Positions 42,717-50,247 of a DNA stretch of 64,000 nt are shown here, one piece after another (positions within the stretch are counted from its first letter, which is position 1; each line of letters begins with the position of its first letter). The notes below the pieces were generated by a model. The model worked only from the letters and a program-made list of their open reading frames with translations, was not told where the DNA came from and searched no databases. A program made the translations under genes and the position numbers. The stretch spans positions 1 through 64,000 of the forward strand of contig DATKAN010000034.1 in the NCBI GenBank assembly GCA_035498035.1, read 5' to 3'. Origin of the DNA: Nitrospiria bacterium (lineage in GTDB: Bacteria; Nitrospirota; Nitrospiria; JACQBZ01).

Positions 42717-43691
42717 ATGGAACCCATGGGAATACCAATCAATGTAGCCTGGCTTCTTCTTATCGCGCTCGCCATTTTGCTCTATGCGCTCGGCGTCCGT
42801 ATCGTGCCCCAGCAAAGCGCATTCATCGTGGAACGACTGGGGCGGTATCACGCGACGCTCGCAGCCGGCCTGAATTTCATCGTGCCCTTCATCGATCATG
42901 TCAGCTACCGTCACACCTTAAAGGAACAGGCCATCGATATTCCGGAACAGATCTGTATTACCAAGGATAATGTCCAGGTCGGCGTGGATGGCGTGCTTTT
43001 CCTTCGCGTCATCGACGCCCAAAAGGCGTCGTACGGCATCACGAATTATCAATTTGCCATCACGCAGTTGGCGCAGACAACGCTTCGGAGCGAAGTGGGA
43101 AAAATTCCACTGGATCGGACCTTCGAGGAACGAAGCACCATTAACGCGCTGGTGGTCACCGAATTGGATAAAGCGACCGAGCCCTGGGGTGTGAAGGTCC
43201 TCCGATACGAGATTAAAAACATCAAACCTCCCGATGACGTCTTAAGCGCCATGGAGAAACAGATGCGGGCCGAACGCGAGAAGCGGGCGGTGATCTTAAC
43301 CTCCGAAGGAGAACGGGACGCGAAAATCAATCAGGCGGAAGGTCAAAAGCAACAGGTCATCAAACAATCGGAGGCTACAAAGCAGCAACAAATCAATGTG
43401 GCCCAGGGCCAGGCGGAGGCGATCCGAGAAGTCGCCGAAGCGACCGCTCAGGCCGTGCGCCAGGTTGCGGCGGCCATTTCAAGCCCGGGCGGGCTGGAGG
43501 CGATCAACCTCCGCGTGGCCGAGCAATGGGTCTCTCAATTCGGCAATGTGGCCAAGACGGGAAATACGTTGATCCTGCCGGCCAATTTCGGCGACATGGC
43601 TTCGTTAATTGCCGCGGCGATGACGACGATCAAATCCACCACTCCTGATGGGCAGGGGCCGGAACAGCCAGGCCCGAAGCGCGCGTCATAG
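42717..43691 (+). CDS. SPFH/stomatin-like protein (QmcA family)
   Basis: 324-residue band-7 protein. One N-terminal membrane helix (about 8-26), SPFH domain (about 27-190) with VPQQSAFIVERLGRYHATL and DRTFEERSTIN, a charged coiled coil (about 190-250, Glu/Gln/Ala-rich) and a C-terminal region with GNTLILPANFGD. It forms oligomeric microdomains at the membrane and usually works with NfeD and FtsH-type proteases; ftsH is elsewhere in this window. The ATG at 42717 has GGGAGA upstream. Confidence 0.93.
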   Translation: MEPMGIPINVAWLLLIALAILLYALGVRIVPQQSAFIVERLGRYHATLAAGLNFIVPFIDHVSYRHTLKEQAIDIPEQICITKDNVQVGVDGVLFLRVIDAQKASYGITNYQFAITQLAQTTLRSEVGKIPLDRTFEERSTINALVVTELDKATEPWGVKVLRYEIKNIKPPDDVLSAMEKQMRAEREKRAVILTSEGERDAKINQAEGQKQQVIKQSEATKQQQINVAQGQAEAIREVAEATAQAVRQVAAAISSPGGLEAINLRVAEQWVSQFGNVAKTGNTLILPANFGDMASLIAAAMTTIKSTTPDGQGPEQPGPKRAS

Positions 43692-43778
43692 GAATAAGCA
43701 TATCCAGCTGAAATATTTTCGCGTTACAGGAATGGAATCGATCAGGGAATTCGGCGGGGCGAGGGGCGATTTTGCGGT

Positions 43779-44144
43779 CTATCGATTGTAGGGATCCGGA
43801 CTGGAAGAAAAGACGGGCTTCGGCAACTGGGACTCCCGGTATTCCCGAATCATGTCCTTGACCGCGACGATCACGGCCTTCTTGGTTCGATGGAACAGTT
43901 GCTGTTCGATCGCGTTCAGCAGGTCGTGATAATCGTCCTTCAGAGACATGCCGACCATCATCGGCTTGAGCAACTTCAAAATCAAAGGCACGTTGGGATC
44001 GATTTCAACTTCCAACACCTTTCCGGTCGCCGCGTCCACCTCCGCGATCACCTGAAATACCTCGGCATCGGTGAACTCCTTCGGAAGCCGGGCCATTCCC
44101 CCGAAAATCATCGAAGTCCCTTTGGTCGTCCCTTTGGTTGGCAT
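43779..44144 (-). CDS. DUF3870-like protein
   Basis: 121-residue cytoplasmic protein. GMARLPKEFTDAEVFQVI, ATGKVLEVEIDP and KKAVIVAVKDMIREY fit the pattern of DUF3870, a small family with no known function. The ATG at 44144 is chosen because a TTGATT-17-TATAAT promoter ends six nucleotides before it; the frame continues to 44168 but into the promoter. No SD, so a leaderless mRNA is predicted. The promoter fills the 47-nt gap to the aldolase gene. Confidence 0.7.
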   Translation of the reverse strand: MPTKGTTKGTSMIFGGMARLPKEFTDAEVFQVIAEVDAATGKVLEVEIDPNVPLILKLLKPMMVGMSLKDDYHDLLNAIEQQLFHRTKKAVIVAVKDMIREYRESQLPKPVFSSSPDPYNR

Positions 44145-44150
44145 GGACCG

Positions 44151-44179
44151 ATTATACGATGAAGCCATATCGAAATCAA
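44151..44179 (-). promoter_or_regulatory. promoter of the DUF3870 gene, leaderless arrangement
   Basis: Leftward -35 TTGATT (44174-44179), 17 nt, -10 TATAAT (44151-44156), then 6 nt to the ATG at 44144. The -35 and the next three bases (TTGATTTCG) are identical to those of the tldD promoter. Confidence 0.65.
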
Positions 44180-44191
44180 GAGGGAGACGGA

Positions 44192-45115
44192 TTACTGAAT
44201 CTCCCCCTTGTAAATCTTCATGATCGTCTGGAGAAATTTGAGCGCGGCCGGCTTGGGACGCTGGAACGAGTTGCGGCCGATGATCGATCCGAAGCCCCCG
44301 CCGTCGCGGATCGCGCGGGCCTCGTTGAAGACGCGTTCATCGTCCTCCTTGGCGCCCCCGGAGAAGATCACGATGCGCCGGCCCTCGAAGGAGCTTTGGA
44401 CGACGTGACGGACGCGGTCGGCCAGCGTCTTGATCGGGATGCCCTGGGCCTCGTAAACCTTCTTGGCCGCGGCCTGTTCGAGATGATCCGTCGGGAGTTT
44501 CACTTTAATAATGTTCGCGCCCAGCTGCGCCGCGATCTGGGCCGCGTAGGCCACCACATCGACCGCGGTCTCGCCCTCCTTTGAAAGGCTCGAGCCGCGC
44601 GGATAAGACCAGACCACGACGGCCAGGCCGTTGGCCTTGGCCTCCTCGGCGATTCCGCGGAGCTGCTCGTACATCGTCTGACATCGGGACGACCCGGGAT
44701 AGATCGTGAATCCGACCGCGGAGCATCCCAGCCGAAGCGCATCGCGGACGGAAGCCGTCTGCGAGGGGAGCGGGTCCTTCTCATCGTGGAGGGTGTCGTG
44801 ATTGTTGACCTTGAGGATCAACGGGATCTCGCCCGCGAACCTCGCCGCGCCGGCCTCGATAAAGCCCAGGGGCGCCGCGTAGGCGTTGCAGCCGGCCTCG
44901 ATCGCCAGGTCGAAATGATACGACGGATCGTAGGCCGGCGGATTGGTCGCGAAGCTCCGGGCCGGGCCGTGCTCAAAACCCTGATCCACCGGAAGGATCA
45001 CCAGTTTGCCGGTGCCGCCGAGCGTGCCGTGGCGCAGGATGCGCGCCAGGTTGGTCCGGACCCCCGGACTCTCGCTGTCATACCCGCTCAGAATCTCACG
45101 AACACGGTCCTTCAT
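44192..45115 (-). CDS. fbaB: class I (archaeal-type) fructose-bisphosphate aldolase
   Basis: 307-residue Schiff-base aldolase of the FbaB/archaeal type (DeoC/LacD fold). VILPVDQGFEHGPARSF near the N-terminus and the Lys in NIIKVKLPT (catalytic lysine region, about 215), SYPRGSS and FSGGAKEDDE (phosphate binding) are visible. It cleaves fructose-1,6-bisphosphate or forms it in gluconeogenesis. The ATG at 45115 has GGAGG and gives the normal length; an upstream extension to 45277 overlaps the promoter. It supplies hexose phosphates to the glycogen genes beside it. Confidence 0.93.
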   Translation of the reverse strand: MKDRVREILSGYDSESPGVRTNLARILRHGTLGGTGKLVILPVDQGFEHGPARSFATNPPAYDPSYHFDLAIEAGCNAYAAPLGFIEAGAARFAGEIPLILKVNNHDTLHDEKDPLPSQTASVRDALRLGCSAVGFTIYPGSSRCQTMYEQLRGIAEEAKANGLAVVVWSYPRGSSLSKEGETAVDVVAYAAQIAAQLGANIIKVKLPTDHLEQAAAKKVYEAQGIPIKTLADRVRHVVQSSFEGRRIVIFSGGAKEDDERVFNEARAIRDGGGFGSIIGRNSFQRPKPAALKFLQTIMKIYKGEIQ

Positions 45116-45163
45116 ACCCCCCTCCGCTCTTTCCGGTTTGAACGACGGATCTGTACGCCTTCG

Positions 45164-45192
45164 TTTATAACAAACTCCCGAAGAACTGTCAA
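45164..45192 (-). promoter_or_regulatory. promoter of the aldolase gene
   Basis: Leftward -35 TTGACA (45187-45192), 17 nt, -10 TATAAA (45164-45169). Leader of about 42 nt. Confidence 0.7.
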
Positions 45193-45220
45193 TCAAAGGC
45201 GGCGGTAGCGCGATCCTGCC

Positions 45221-45249
45221 TTGACATCTGGATCGGATTCGGGTTAGAT
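45221..45249 (+). promoter_or_regulatory. promoter of the DUF4912-branching enzyme operon
   Basis: -35 TTGACA (45221-45226), 17 nt, -10 TTAGAT (45244-45249); with 18 nt the -10 is TAGATT. Divergent from the aldolase promoter, with the two -35 boxes 28 nt apart. Confidence 0.55.
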
Positions 45250-45294
45250 TCCCGTGGGTCGATTTCAACCTGTTCAAATGGAGCTGCGGACGCC

Positions 45295-46095
45295 ATGAAA
45301 CCCTCCCGTCGAAAGCCGGCCTCCAAAACCTCCCGGAAAGTTTTTCGTCTCCGGCCGGAAAGCCGCCGCGCCGAACTGTTGTCCCTGGCGAAATCGTACG
45401 GGATCAAGGGGCTGCACCGGATGAACAAGCCCCAGTTGATCCAGGCGATCCAGTCCCATCAGAAAAAATCCCGCGTGACCCGTGCGGTGCCGGCGCGCGC
45501 CCATCCGCCGCCGGCCGCCGCCCGCCCGAAACAAAGCTACGACGATCTCCCGTGGTCGTACGGCGAGACCGAGCTGGTCCTGATGCCCGTCGATCCCTTC
45601 CAGGTTTACGCCTATTGGGATTTCTCTCCGGAGGACTGGAACGCGGTTCTCGCCCGGAAACAGCGGGTTGTCCTCCGGGTTTACGACGTCACGATGATCC
45701 GGTTCGACGGTTCGAACGCCCATTCGTTTTTCGACGTCCCCGTCGCGCTCGAAGCGCAGAACTGGTACGTCAATCTCTGGAGCGCCGAAAAATCCCTCTG
45801 CGCCGAGCTCGGCTGGATGCTCCCAGACGCTTCGTTCCAGCGCATCGTCCGTTCCAATTTCATCCAGACCCCTCGCGCGGGGGTCTCGATCTATGAGGAC
45901 GCCCGCTGGGTCGAGATCCGGTGGACCCGTCGGCGGCCGGCCCGGTTCATCCGACGGAAAAGACCCGGACCCCGTTTACGGCCCGCTTTCTGGCCCCCTT
46001 TGGAGGCCGGGGCGGCCGGGATTACAAGCGCGACGGCCGAAGAATTCTCGTCCCGTTTGATCGGGATGAAACCTCCCCTGAAGCGGCCGGCCTGA
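45295..46095 (+). CDS. DUF4912 protein with N-terminal Rho-N/SAP-like segment
   Basis: 266-residue basic protein. Residues about 25-58 (LAKSYGIKGLHRMNKPQLIQAI) form a Rho-N/SAP-like helical segment. Residues about 85-210 are the DUF4912 domain with LVLMPVDPFQVYAYWDFS and EDARWVEIRW. DUF4912 is commonly encoded next to GH57 glycosidases and may bind glucans or regulate them; the function is not established. Its stop is 7 nt before the branching enzyme ATG, so the two are coupled. Confidence 0.85.
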   Translation: MKPSRRKPASKTSRKVFRLRPESRRAELLSLAKSYGIKGLHRMNKPQLIQAIQSHQKKSRVTRAVPARAHPPPAAARPKQSYDDLPWSYGETELVLMPVDPFQVYAYWDFSPEDWNAVLARKQRVVLRVYDVTMIRFDGSNAHSFFDVPVALEAQNWYVNLWSAEKSLCAELGWMLPDASFQRIVRSNFIQTPRAGVSIYEDARWVEIRWTRRRPARFIRRKRPGPRLRPAFWPPLEAGAAGITSATAEEFSSRLIGMKPPLKRPA

Positions 46096-46101
46096 CCGAC
46101 G

Positions 46102-47685
46102 ATGCCCACCGGTTATCTCAGTCTGGTCCTCCACGGCCACCTCCCGTATGTACGACATCCGGAACACGATTACTTCCTTGAAGAGAACTGGTTTTATGAG
46201 GCGCTTTCGGATACCTACCTCCCGCTTCTGGAGGTCTTCGAGGGGCTGGTGGAGGACGGAATCCCGTTTCGCCTGACCCTCTCCCTCTCGCCGACGCTCA
46301 TGTCCATGATGGCCGATTCGCTCCTCCAGACCCGCTACCTGCGACATCTGGATCGCCTGATCGAGCTGTCCGAAAAAGAAATCCGTCGGACCCGTCATCA
46401 AGCGGACTTTCAGGCCGTCGCGCGAATGTACCACGAGCGCTTCAGCCGGAGCCGGGACCGGTTCCAAAACCGATACCGCCGGAACCTCCTTCAGGCCTTT
46501 CGCCGATTGGAGGAAGAGGGCGTTCTCGAGATCATCACGGCCGCCGCGACCCACGGCTATCTCCCTCTGTTGAGCGCGCGGCCCTTCGCCGTACGGACCC
46601 AGGTCCGGGCCGCGGTCGATTACTTTCGGCAGACGATGGGCCGGTTCCCGGACGGCCTCTGGCTTCCCGAATGCGGCTATTATCCCGGGCTGGATGCCGT
46701 CCTCCGGGAGGAAGGCCTCCGGTACTTCTTCGCCGAAACGCACGGCCTCGTCTACGCCCAGCCCCGCCCGCGATACGGAAACTATGCCCCGATCTATTGC
46801 CCCTCCGGCGTGGCGGCCTTCGGCCGGGATCTCGAATCCTCCAAGCAGGTCTGGAGCGCCGAGGAAGGTTACCCGGGCGACTACGATTACCGGGAATACT
46901 ACCGGGACATCGGCTTCGACCTGGACCTGGAGACGATCCGCCCCTACATCCACCCCGACGGGATACGGGTCAACACCGGTATCAAATATTACCGGATCAC
47001 CGGCAAGACCGAGGACAAGCAGGTCTACCATCGCTCCCGCGCGATCGAGAAAGCCGCGGCGCATGCCGGGAATTTCATGTTCAACCGGCAACGCCAGGTC
47101 GAATACCTCGCCTCCACGATGGACCGGACGCCCTTGCTGGTCGCCCCCTACGACGCCGAACTGTTCGGACATTGGTGGTTTGAAGGACCGGAATGGCTCG
47201 ATTTCCTGATTCGCAAGCTGGCCTGTGATCAGGACACCGTGGAGCTGGTCACCCCGTCGGATTACCTGGACGAGTTCCCGGTCAATCAGGAAGCCGCCCC
47301 GTCCGGGTCGAGTTGGGGGTTTAAAGGATATAACGAGGTCTGGCTGAACGGGCGGAACGATTGGGTCTGGCGTCACCTCCATCAAGCCGCGCGCCGGATG
47401 GAAGAGATGATTCATGAGCATCCGAAGGCAAACGGGACGCTGCGTCGCGCGATGAACCAGGCCGTTCGGGAATTGTTATTGGCCCAGAGCTCCGATTGGC
47501 CCTTCATGATGAAGACGGGCCAGCAGTCGGAGTACGCCGTGAAGCGGTTCAAGGACCACGTGCTGCGCTTCACGCGTCTTGCGGACGAGATCGAATCAAA
47601 ACGGATCGACGAGGGGTGGCTGAAGGAATTAAGCGACCGGGACAATCTTTTTCCGGAGATGGATTATAGGCGGTTTCGTTTCTAA
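46102..47685 (+). CDS. GH57 1,4-alpha-glucan branching enzyme
   Basis: 527-residue GH57 enzyme that makes alpha-1,6 branches in glycogen. Conserved GH57 regions: HGHLPYVRHPE (region 1), ATHGYLPLL (2), LWLPECGYYPG with the nucleophile Glu (3), and YDAELFGHWWFEGPEW with the acid/base Asp (4); a helical C-terminal domain follows. The length and the C-terminal region fit the Thermococcus/Thermus-type branching enzymes. It ends at a terminator overlapping the convergent glgA gene. Confidence 0.93.
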   Translation: MPTGYLSLVLHGHLPYVRHPEHDYFLEENWFYEALSDTYLPLLEVFEGLVEDGIPFRLTLSLSPTLMSMMADSLLQTRYLRHLDRLIELSEKEIRRTRHQADFQAVARMYHERFSRSRDRFQNRYRRNLLQAFRRLEEEGVLEIITAAATHGYLPLLSARPFAVRTQVRAAVDYFRQTMGRFPDGLWLPECGYYPGLDAVLREEGLRYFFAETHGLVYAQPRPRYGNYAPIYCPSGVAAFGRDLESSKQVWSAEEGYPGDYDYREYYRDIGFDLDLETIRPYIHPDGIRVNTGIKYYRITGKTEDKQVYHRSRAIEKAAAHAGNFMFNRQRQVEYLASTMDRTPLLVAPYDAELFGHWWFEGPEWLDFLIRKLACDQDTVELVTPSDYLDEFPVNQEAAPSGSSWGFKGYNEVWLNGRNDWVWRHLHQAARRMEEMIHEHPKANGTLRRAMNQAVRELLLAQSSDWPFMMKTGQQSEYAVKRFKDHVLRFTRLADEIESKRIDEGWLKELSDRDNLFPEMDYRRFRF

Positions 47686-47709
47686 ACCATCCAGGGCGAC
47701 CCGGCGGGT

Positions 47710-47738
47710 GGCCCCTACCTATGCGGGGCCTGTTTTTT
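47710..47738 (+). terminator. terminator of the branching enzyme operon
   Basis: Stem GGCCCC / GGGGCC (47710-47715, 47725-47730) followed by TGTTTTTT. It overlaps the last codons of the convergent glgA gene. Confidence 0.6.
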
Positions 47739-49212
47739 CCGGCTTCGCCGGGCCGGACTCCCTCCCGATCGCCAGGCGGTAGAGCTTCTCGTATTCTTTG
47801 GCCGAGTGATCCCACGAAAAGTCGGCCGCCATGCCGGCCCGCATCATCCGGTACCAGGGATCCTTTTCCCGGAACAGCTTCAGGGCCAGTTGCACCGTGG
47901 TGAGCAGCTCATGGGAGCTGGCCTGCTCGAACACAAACCCGGTGGCCTTTCCCTCCGCCACGTTGGACGGGGTCGCGTCGACGACGGTGTCGGCCAGCCC
48001 GCCGGTCTTTCGCACCACGGGAATCGTCCCATAGCGCAGACTGTACAACTGGTTCAATCCGCAGGGTTCGTAGCGGGACGGCATGAGAAACAGGTCCGAC
48101 CCGGCCTCGATGCGGTGGGACAGGGCCTCATCGAAGGCGAGGTGGACCGATAGTTTCTCCGGGTAACGCTGCATTGCCTGCTTGAGTTTTTGCTGAAGGG
48201 CCGGGTCTCCGGTGCCGAGGACGACCAGCTGGAGATTCAAGCGCATCAACTCATCCAGCACCTCGATCACCAGGTCCGTCCCCTTCTGCGGCGTCAGTCG
48301 CGTAATCATGCCGATCAGCGGAACGTCCTTCACCGGGAGACGACACTCCTTCTGCAGCGCCTCCTTGCACGCCCATTTTCCTTTCAGGTTCCGGGCGTCA
48401 TACGCCTGGGCGATGGAGGGGTCATGGGCCGGATCCCACTTCCGGTAATCCACGCCGTTGACGATCCCGAAGAGGTCCGGCCGGCGGGTCTGGAGCACCC
48501 CTTCCAAACCCTGGCCGAACTCCCGGGTCTGGATCTCCCGGCTGTAGTTCGGGCTGACCGTGTTGAGGATACCGGCAAACACCAGCCCGGCCTTCAGCAG
48601 ATTCAGTTTCCCGAAAAACTCCAGCCCGTCGGGGGAGAAATATTTGGGAGGGAGGCCCAGCCGGGCGAACTCGCTCCCCGGAAACAGGCCCGGGTAGCCC
48701 AGGTTGTGAATCGTAAACAAGAGGCCGGTCCTGAGGTAGAGGGGTTCGGCGGGAAAGAAAACCCGCCGGTAGACGAAGACCAGCGCCGTCTGCCAGTCGT
48801 TCCCGTGCAGAACGTCGGGCGACCAGTCCAGCCGTTTCGGTATTTCCAGTACGGCCCGGCTGAAGGCCGCGAACCGCTCCAGATTATCGGGATAGTCCTT
48901 GCCTTTTTCCTGGTACAGCTCCTGACGCCCGAATAGACCCTCGTGCGACACAAACAGGACCTCGACCGGGGTATCGGGAAGGGGCGCGGACCAAAGTCCG
49001 AATGGATAGTCTTTCCCCGCCAATCGAACCGTGAAATCGCCCCGCGACCGGAGTCCCCAGCGTTTTTCATCCACCGCGCCGTAGCGGGGCATCACCACCT
49101 TGACCTCGTGCCCCGATCGGGCGAGGGCGGCCGGGAGCGCCCCGGCCACATCGGCCAGGCCGCCGGTCTTGGCAAAGGGAGTGACTTCCGATGCGGCAAA
49201 AAGGATCCGCAC
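47719..49212 (-). CDS. glgA: glycogen synthase (GT5)
   Basis: 497-residue ADP/UDP-glucose-dependent starch/glycogen synthase. KTGGLADVAGALP at residues 15-27 binds the donor, HNLGYPG and NGVDYRKWDP follow, and MPSRYEPCGLNQLYSLRYGT is the C-terminal GT5 signature. The GTG start at 49212 overlaps the galT stop (TAGTG). With the branching enzyme it builds glycogen. Confidence 0.95.
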   Translation of the reverse strand: MRILFAASEVTPFAKTGGLADVAGALPAALARSGHEVKVVMPRYGAVDEKRWGLRSRGDFTVRLAGKDYPFGLWSAPLPDTPVEVLFVSHEGLFGRQELYQEKGKDYPDNLERFAAFSRAVLEIPKRLDWSPDVLHGNDWQTALVFVYRRVFFPAEPLYLRTGLLFTIHNLGYPGLFPGSEFARLGLPPKYFSPDGLEFFGKLNLLKAGLVFAGILNTVSPNYSREIQTREFGQGLEGVLQTRRPDLFGIVNGVDYRKWDPAHDPSIAQAYDARNLKGKWACKEALQKECRLPVKDVPLIGMITRLTPQKGTDLVIEVLDELMRLNLQLVVLGTGDPALQQKLKQAMQRYPEKLSVHLAFDEALSHRIEAGSDLFLMPSRYEPCGLNQLYSLRYGTIPVVRKTGGLADTVVDATPSNVAEGKATGFVFEQASSHELLTTVQLALKLFREKDPWYRMMRAGMAADFSWDHSAKEYEKLYRLAIGRESGPAKPEKTGPA

Positions 49213-50228
49213 TAATCCCCCGTCTCCACTTCGCGGAGGAACTTTGCGGCCTCTTCCGGGGGCGTCGGGTTGATGTAAAACCCCGTTCCTCTTTCGAAAC
49301 CCGCAATTTGAGTCACATGCGGCATGATCTCCAGATGCCAGTGATAATAATCCTCATCGTGATAGGCTTGATTAAACGGCGAACTATGAATGATGAAATT
49401 GTAGGGGGGGTTGTTGAGGGCCTTGTTCTGGCGCTTCAACGTATCGCTTAAAATTCGGGAGAGCGCCTCGAATTCATATTTCTGCGAATCTTCAAAATAC
49501 GGATCGTGGGTCTTGGGAAGGATCCAGGTCTCGAAGGGAAAGCGGGCCGCATACGGGGCGATGCAGACATAATGCTCATTCTCGCTCACCAGGCGGACCT
49601 TGGAAGTCAGTTCCTGGCGAACGATATCGCAAAAGATGCATCGTTCCTTGAAATTGTAATACTCCTTTGCACCCTTGAGCTCATCGAGCACGTTTTGGGG
49701 GACGATGGGCATGGCGATCAGCTGAGAATGTCCGTGCTCAACGCTGGCCCCCGCCGCCTCGCCGTAGTTCTTGAACAGCAGGATGAAGCGAAACCGCTTG
49801 TCTTTTTTCAAATCCAGGATCCGGTCGCGGAAGCTCCACAGGACATCCTCCACCTGCTTGGCGGCGAGAGTGGCCAGGGTCTGCTTGTGATCCGGAGTTT
49901 CGATGAACACTTCGTGCGCGCCCACACCGTTCATCTTGTCGTAAATCCCTTCTCCTTCACGATTGAGCCCCCCTTCGACCCGAAGGGCCGGAAATTTGTT
50001 CGCAATCACCCGGACGGTCCACCCCGGCGTGTTCGGTCTCGAGCCTTCCGGGCGGTAGGCCAGTATCTCGGGCGGCGTCTTGTCCTCGTTGCCGGGGCAG
50101 AACGCGCAAAAACGGGGTTCCATCCCCGGGGCGGGGCCCACGGGACGATAGTCGTTGGATCGCTTGCCGCGTTCGGTGGCGATGATCACCCATCGTCCGA
50201 CAATCGGGTCTTTCCGCAACTCAGGCAT
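49212..50228 (-). CDS. galT: galactose-1-phosphate uridylyltransferase family protein
   Basis: 338-residue HIT-superfamily nucleotidyltransferase. Zinc ligand motif CAFCPGNE (about 40), the catalytic HGHSQ (about 164, His-x-His) and a second Cys pair RCIFCDIV are present. True GalT exchanges UMP between UDP-glucose and galactose-1-P; members beside glgA may instead act as ADP-glucose or sugar-1-phosphate phosphorylases, so substrate is open. The ATG has AAAGGAGGAG 10 nt upstream. It is in one transcript with the GH57 amylase before it and glgA after it. Confidence 0.9.
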   Translation of the reverse strand: MPELRKDPIVGRWVIIATERGKRSNDYRPVGPAPGMEPRFCAFCPGNEDKTPPEILAYRPEGSRPNTPGWTVRVIANKFPALRVEGGLNREGEGIYDKMNGVGAHEVFIETPDHKQTLATLAAKQVEDVLWSFRDRILDLKKDKRFRFILLFKNYGEAAGASVEHGHSQLIAMPIVPQNVLDELKGAKEYYNFKERCIFCDIVRQELTSKVRLVSENEHYVCIAPYAARFPFETWILPKTHDPYFEDSQKYEFEALSRILSDTLKRQNKALNNPPYNFIIHSSPFNQAYHDEDYYHWHLEIMPHVTQIAGFERGTGFYINPTPPEEAAKFLREVETGD

Positions 50229-50247
50229 CGTCGGTAAACTCCTCCTT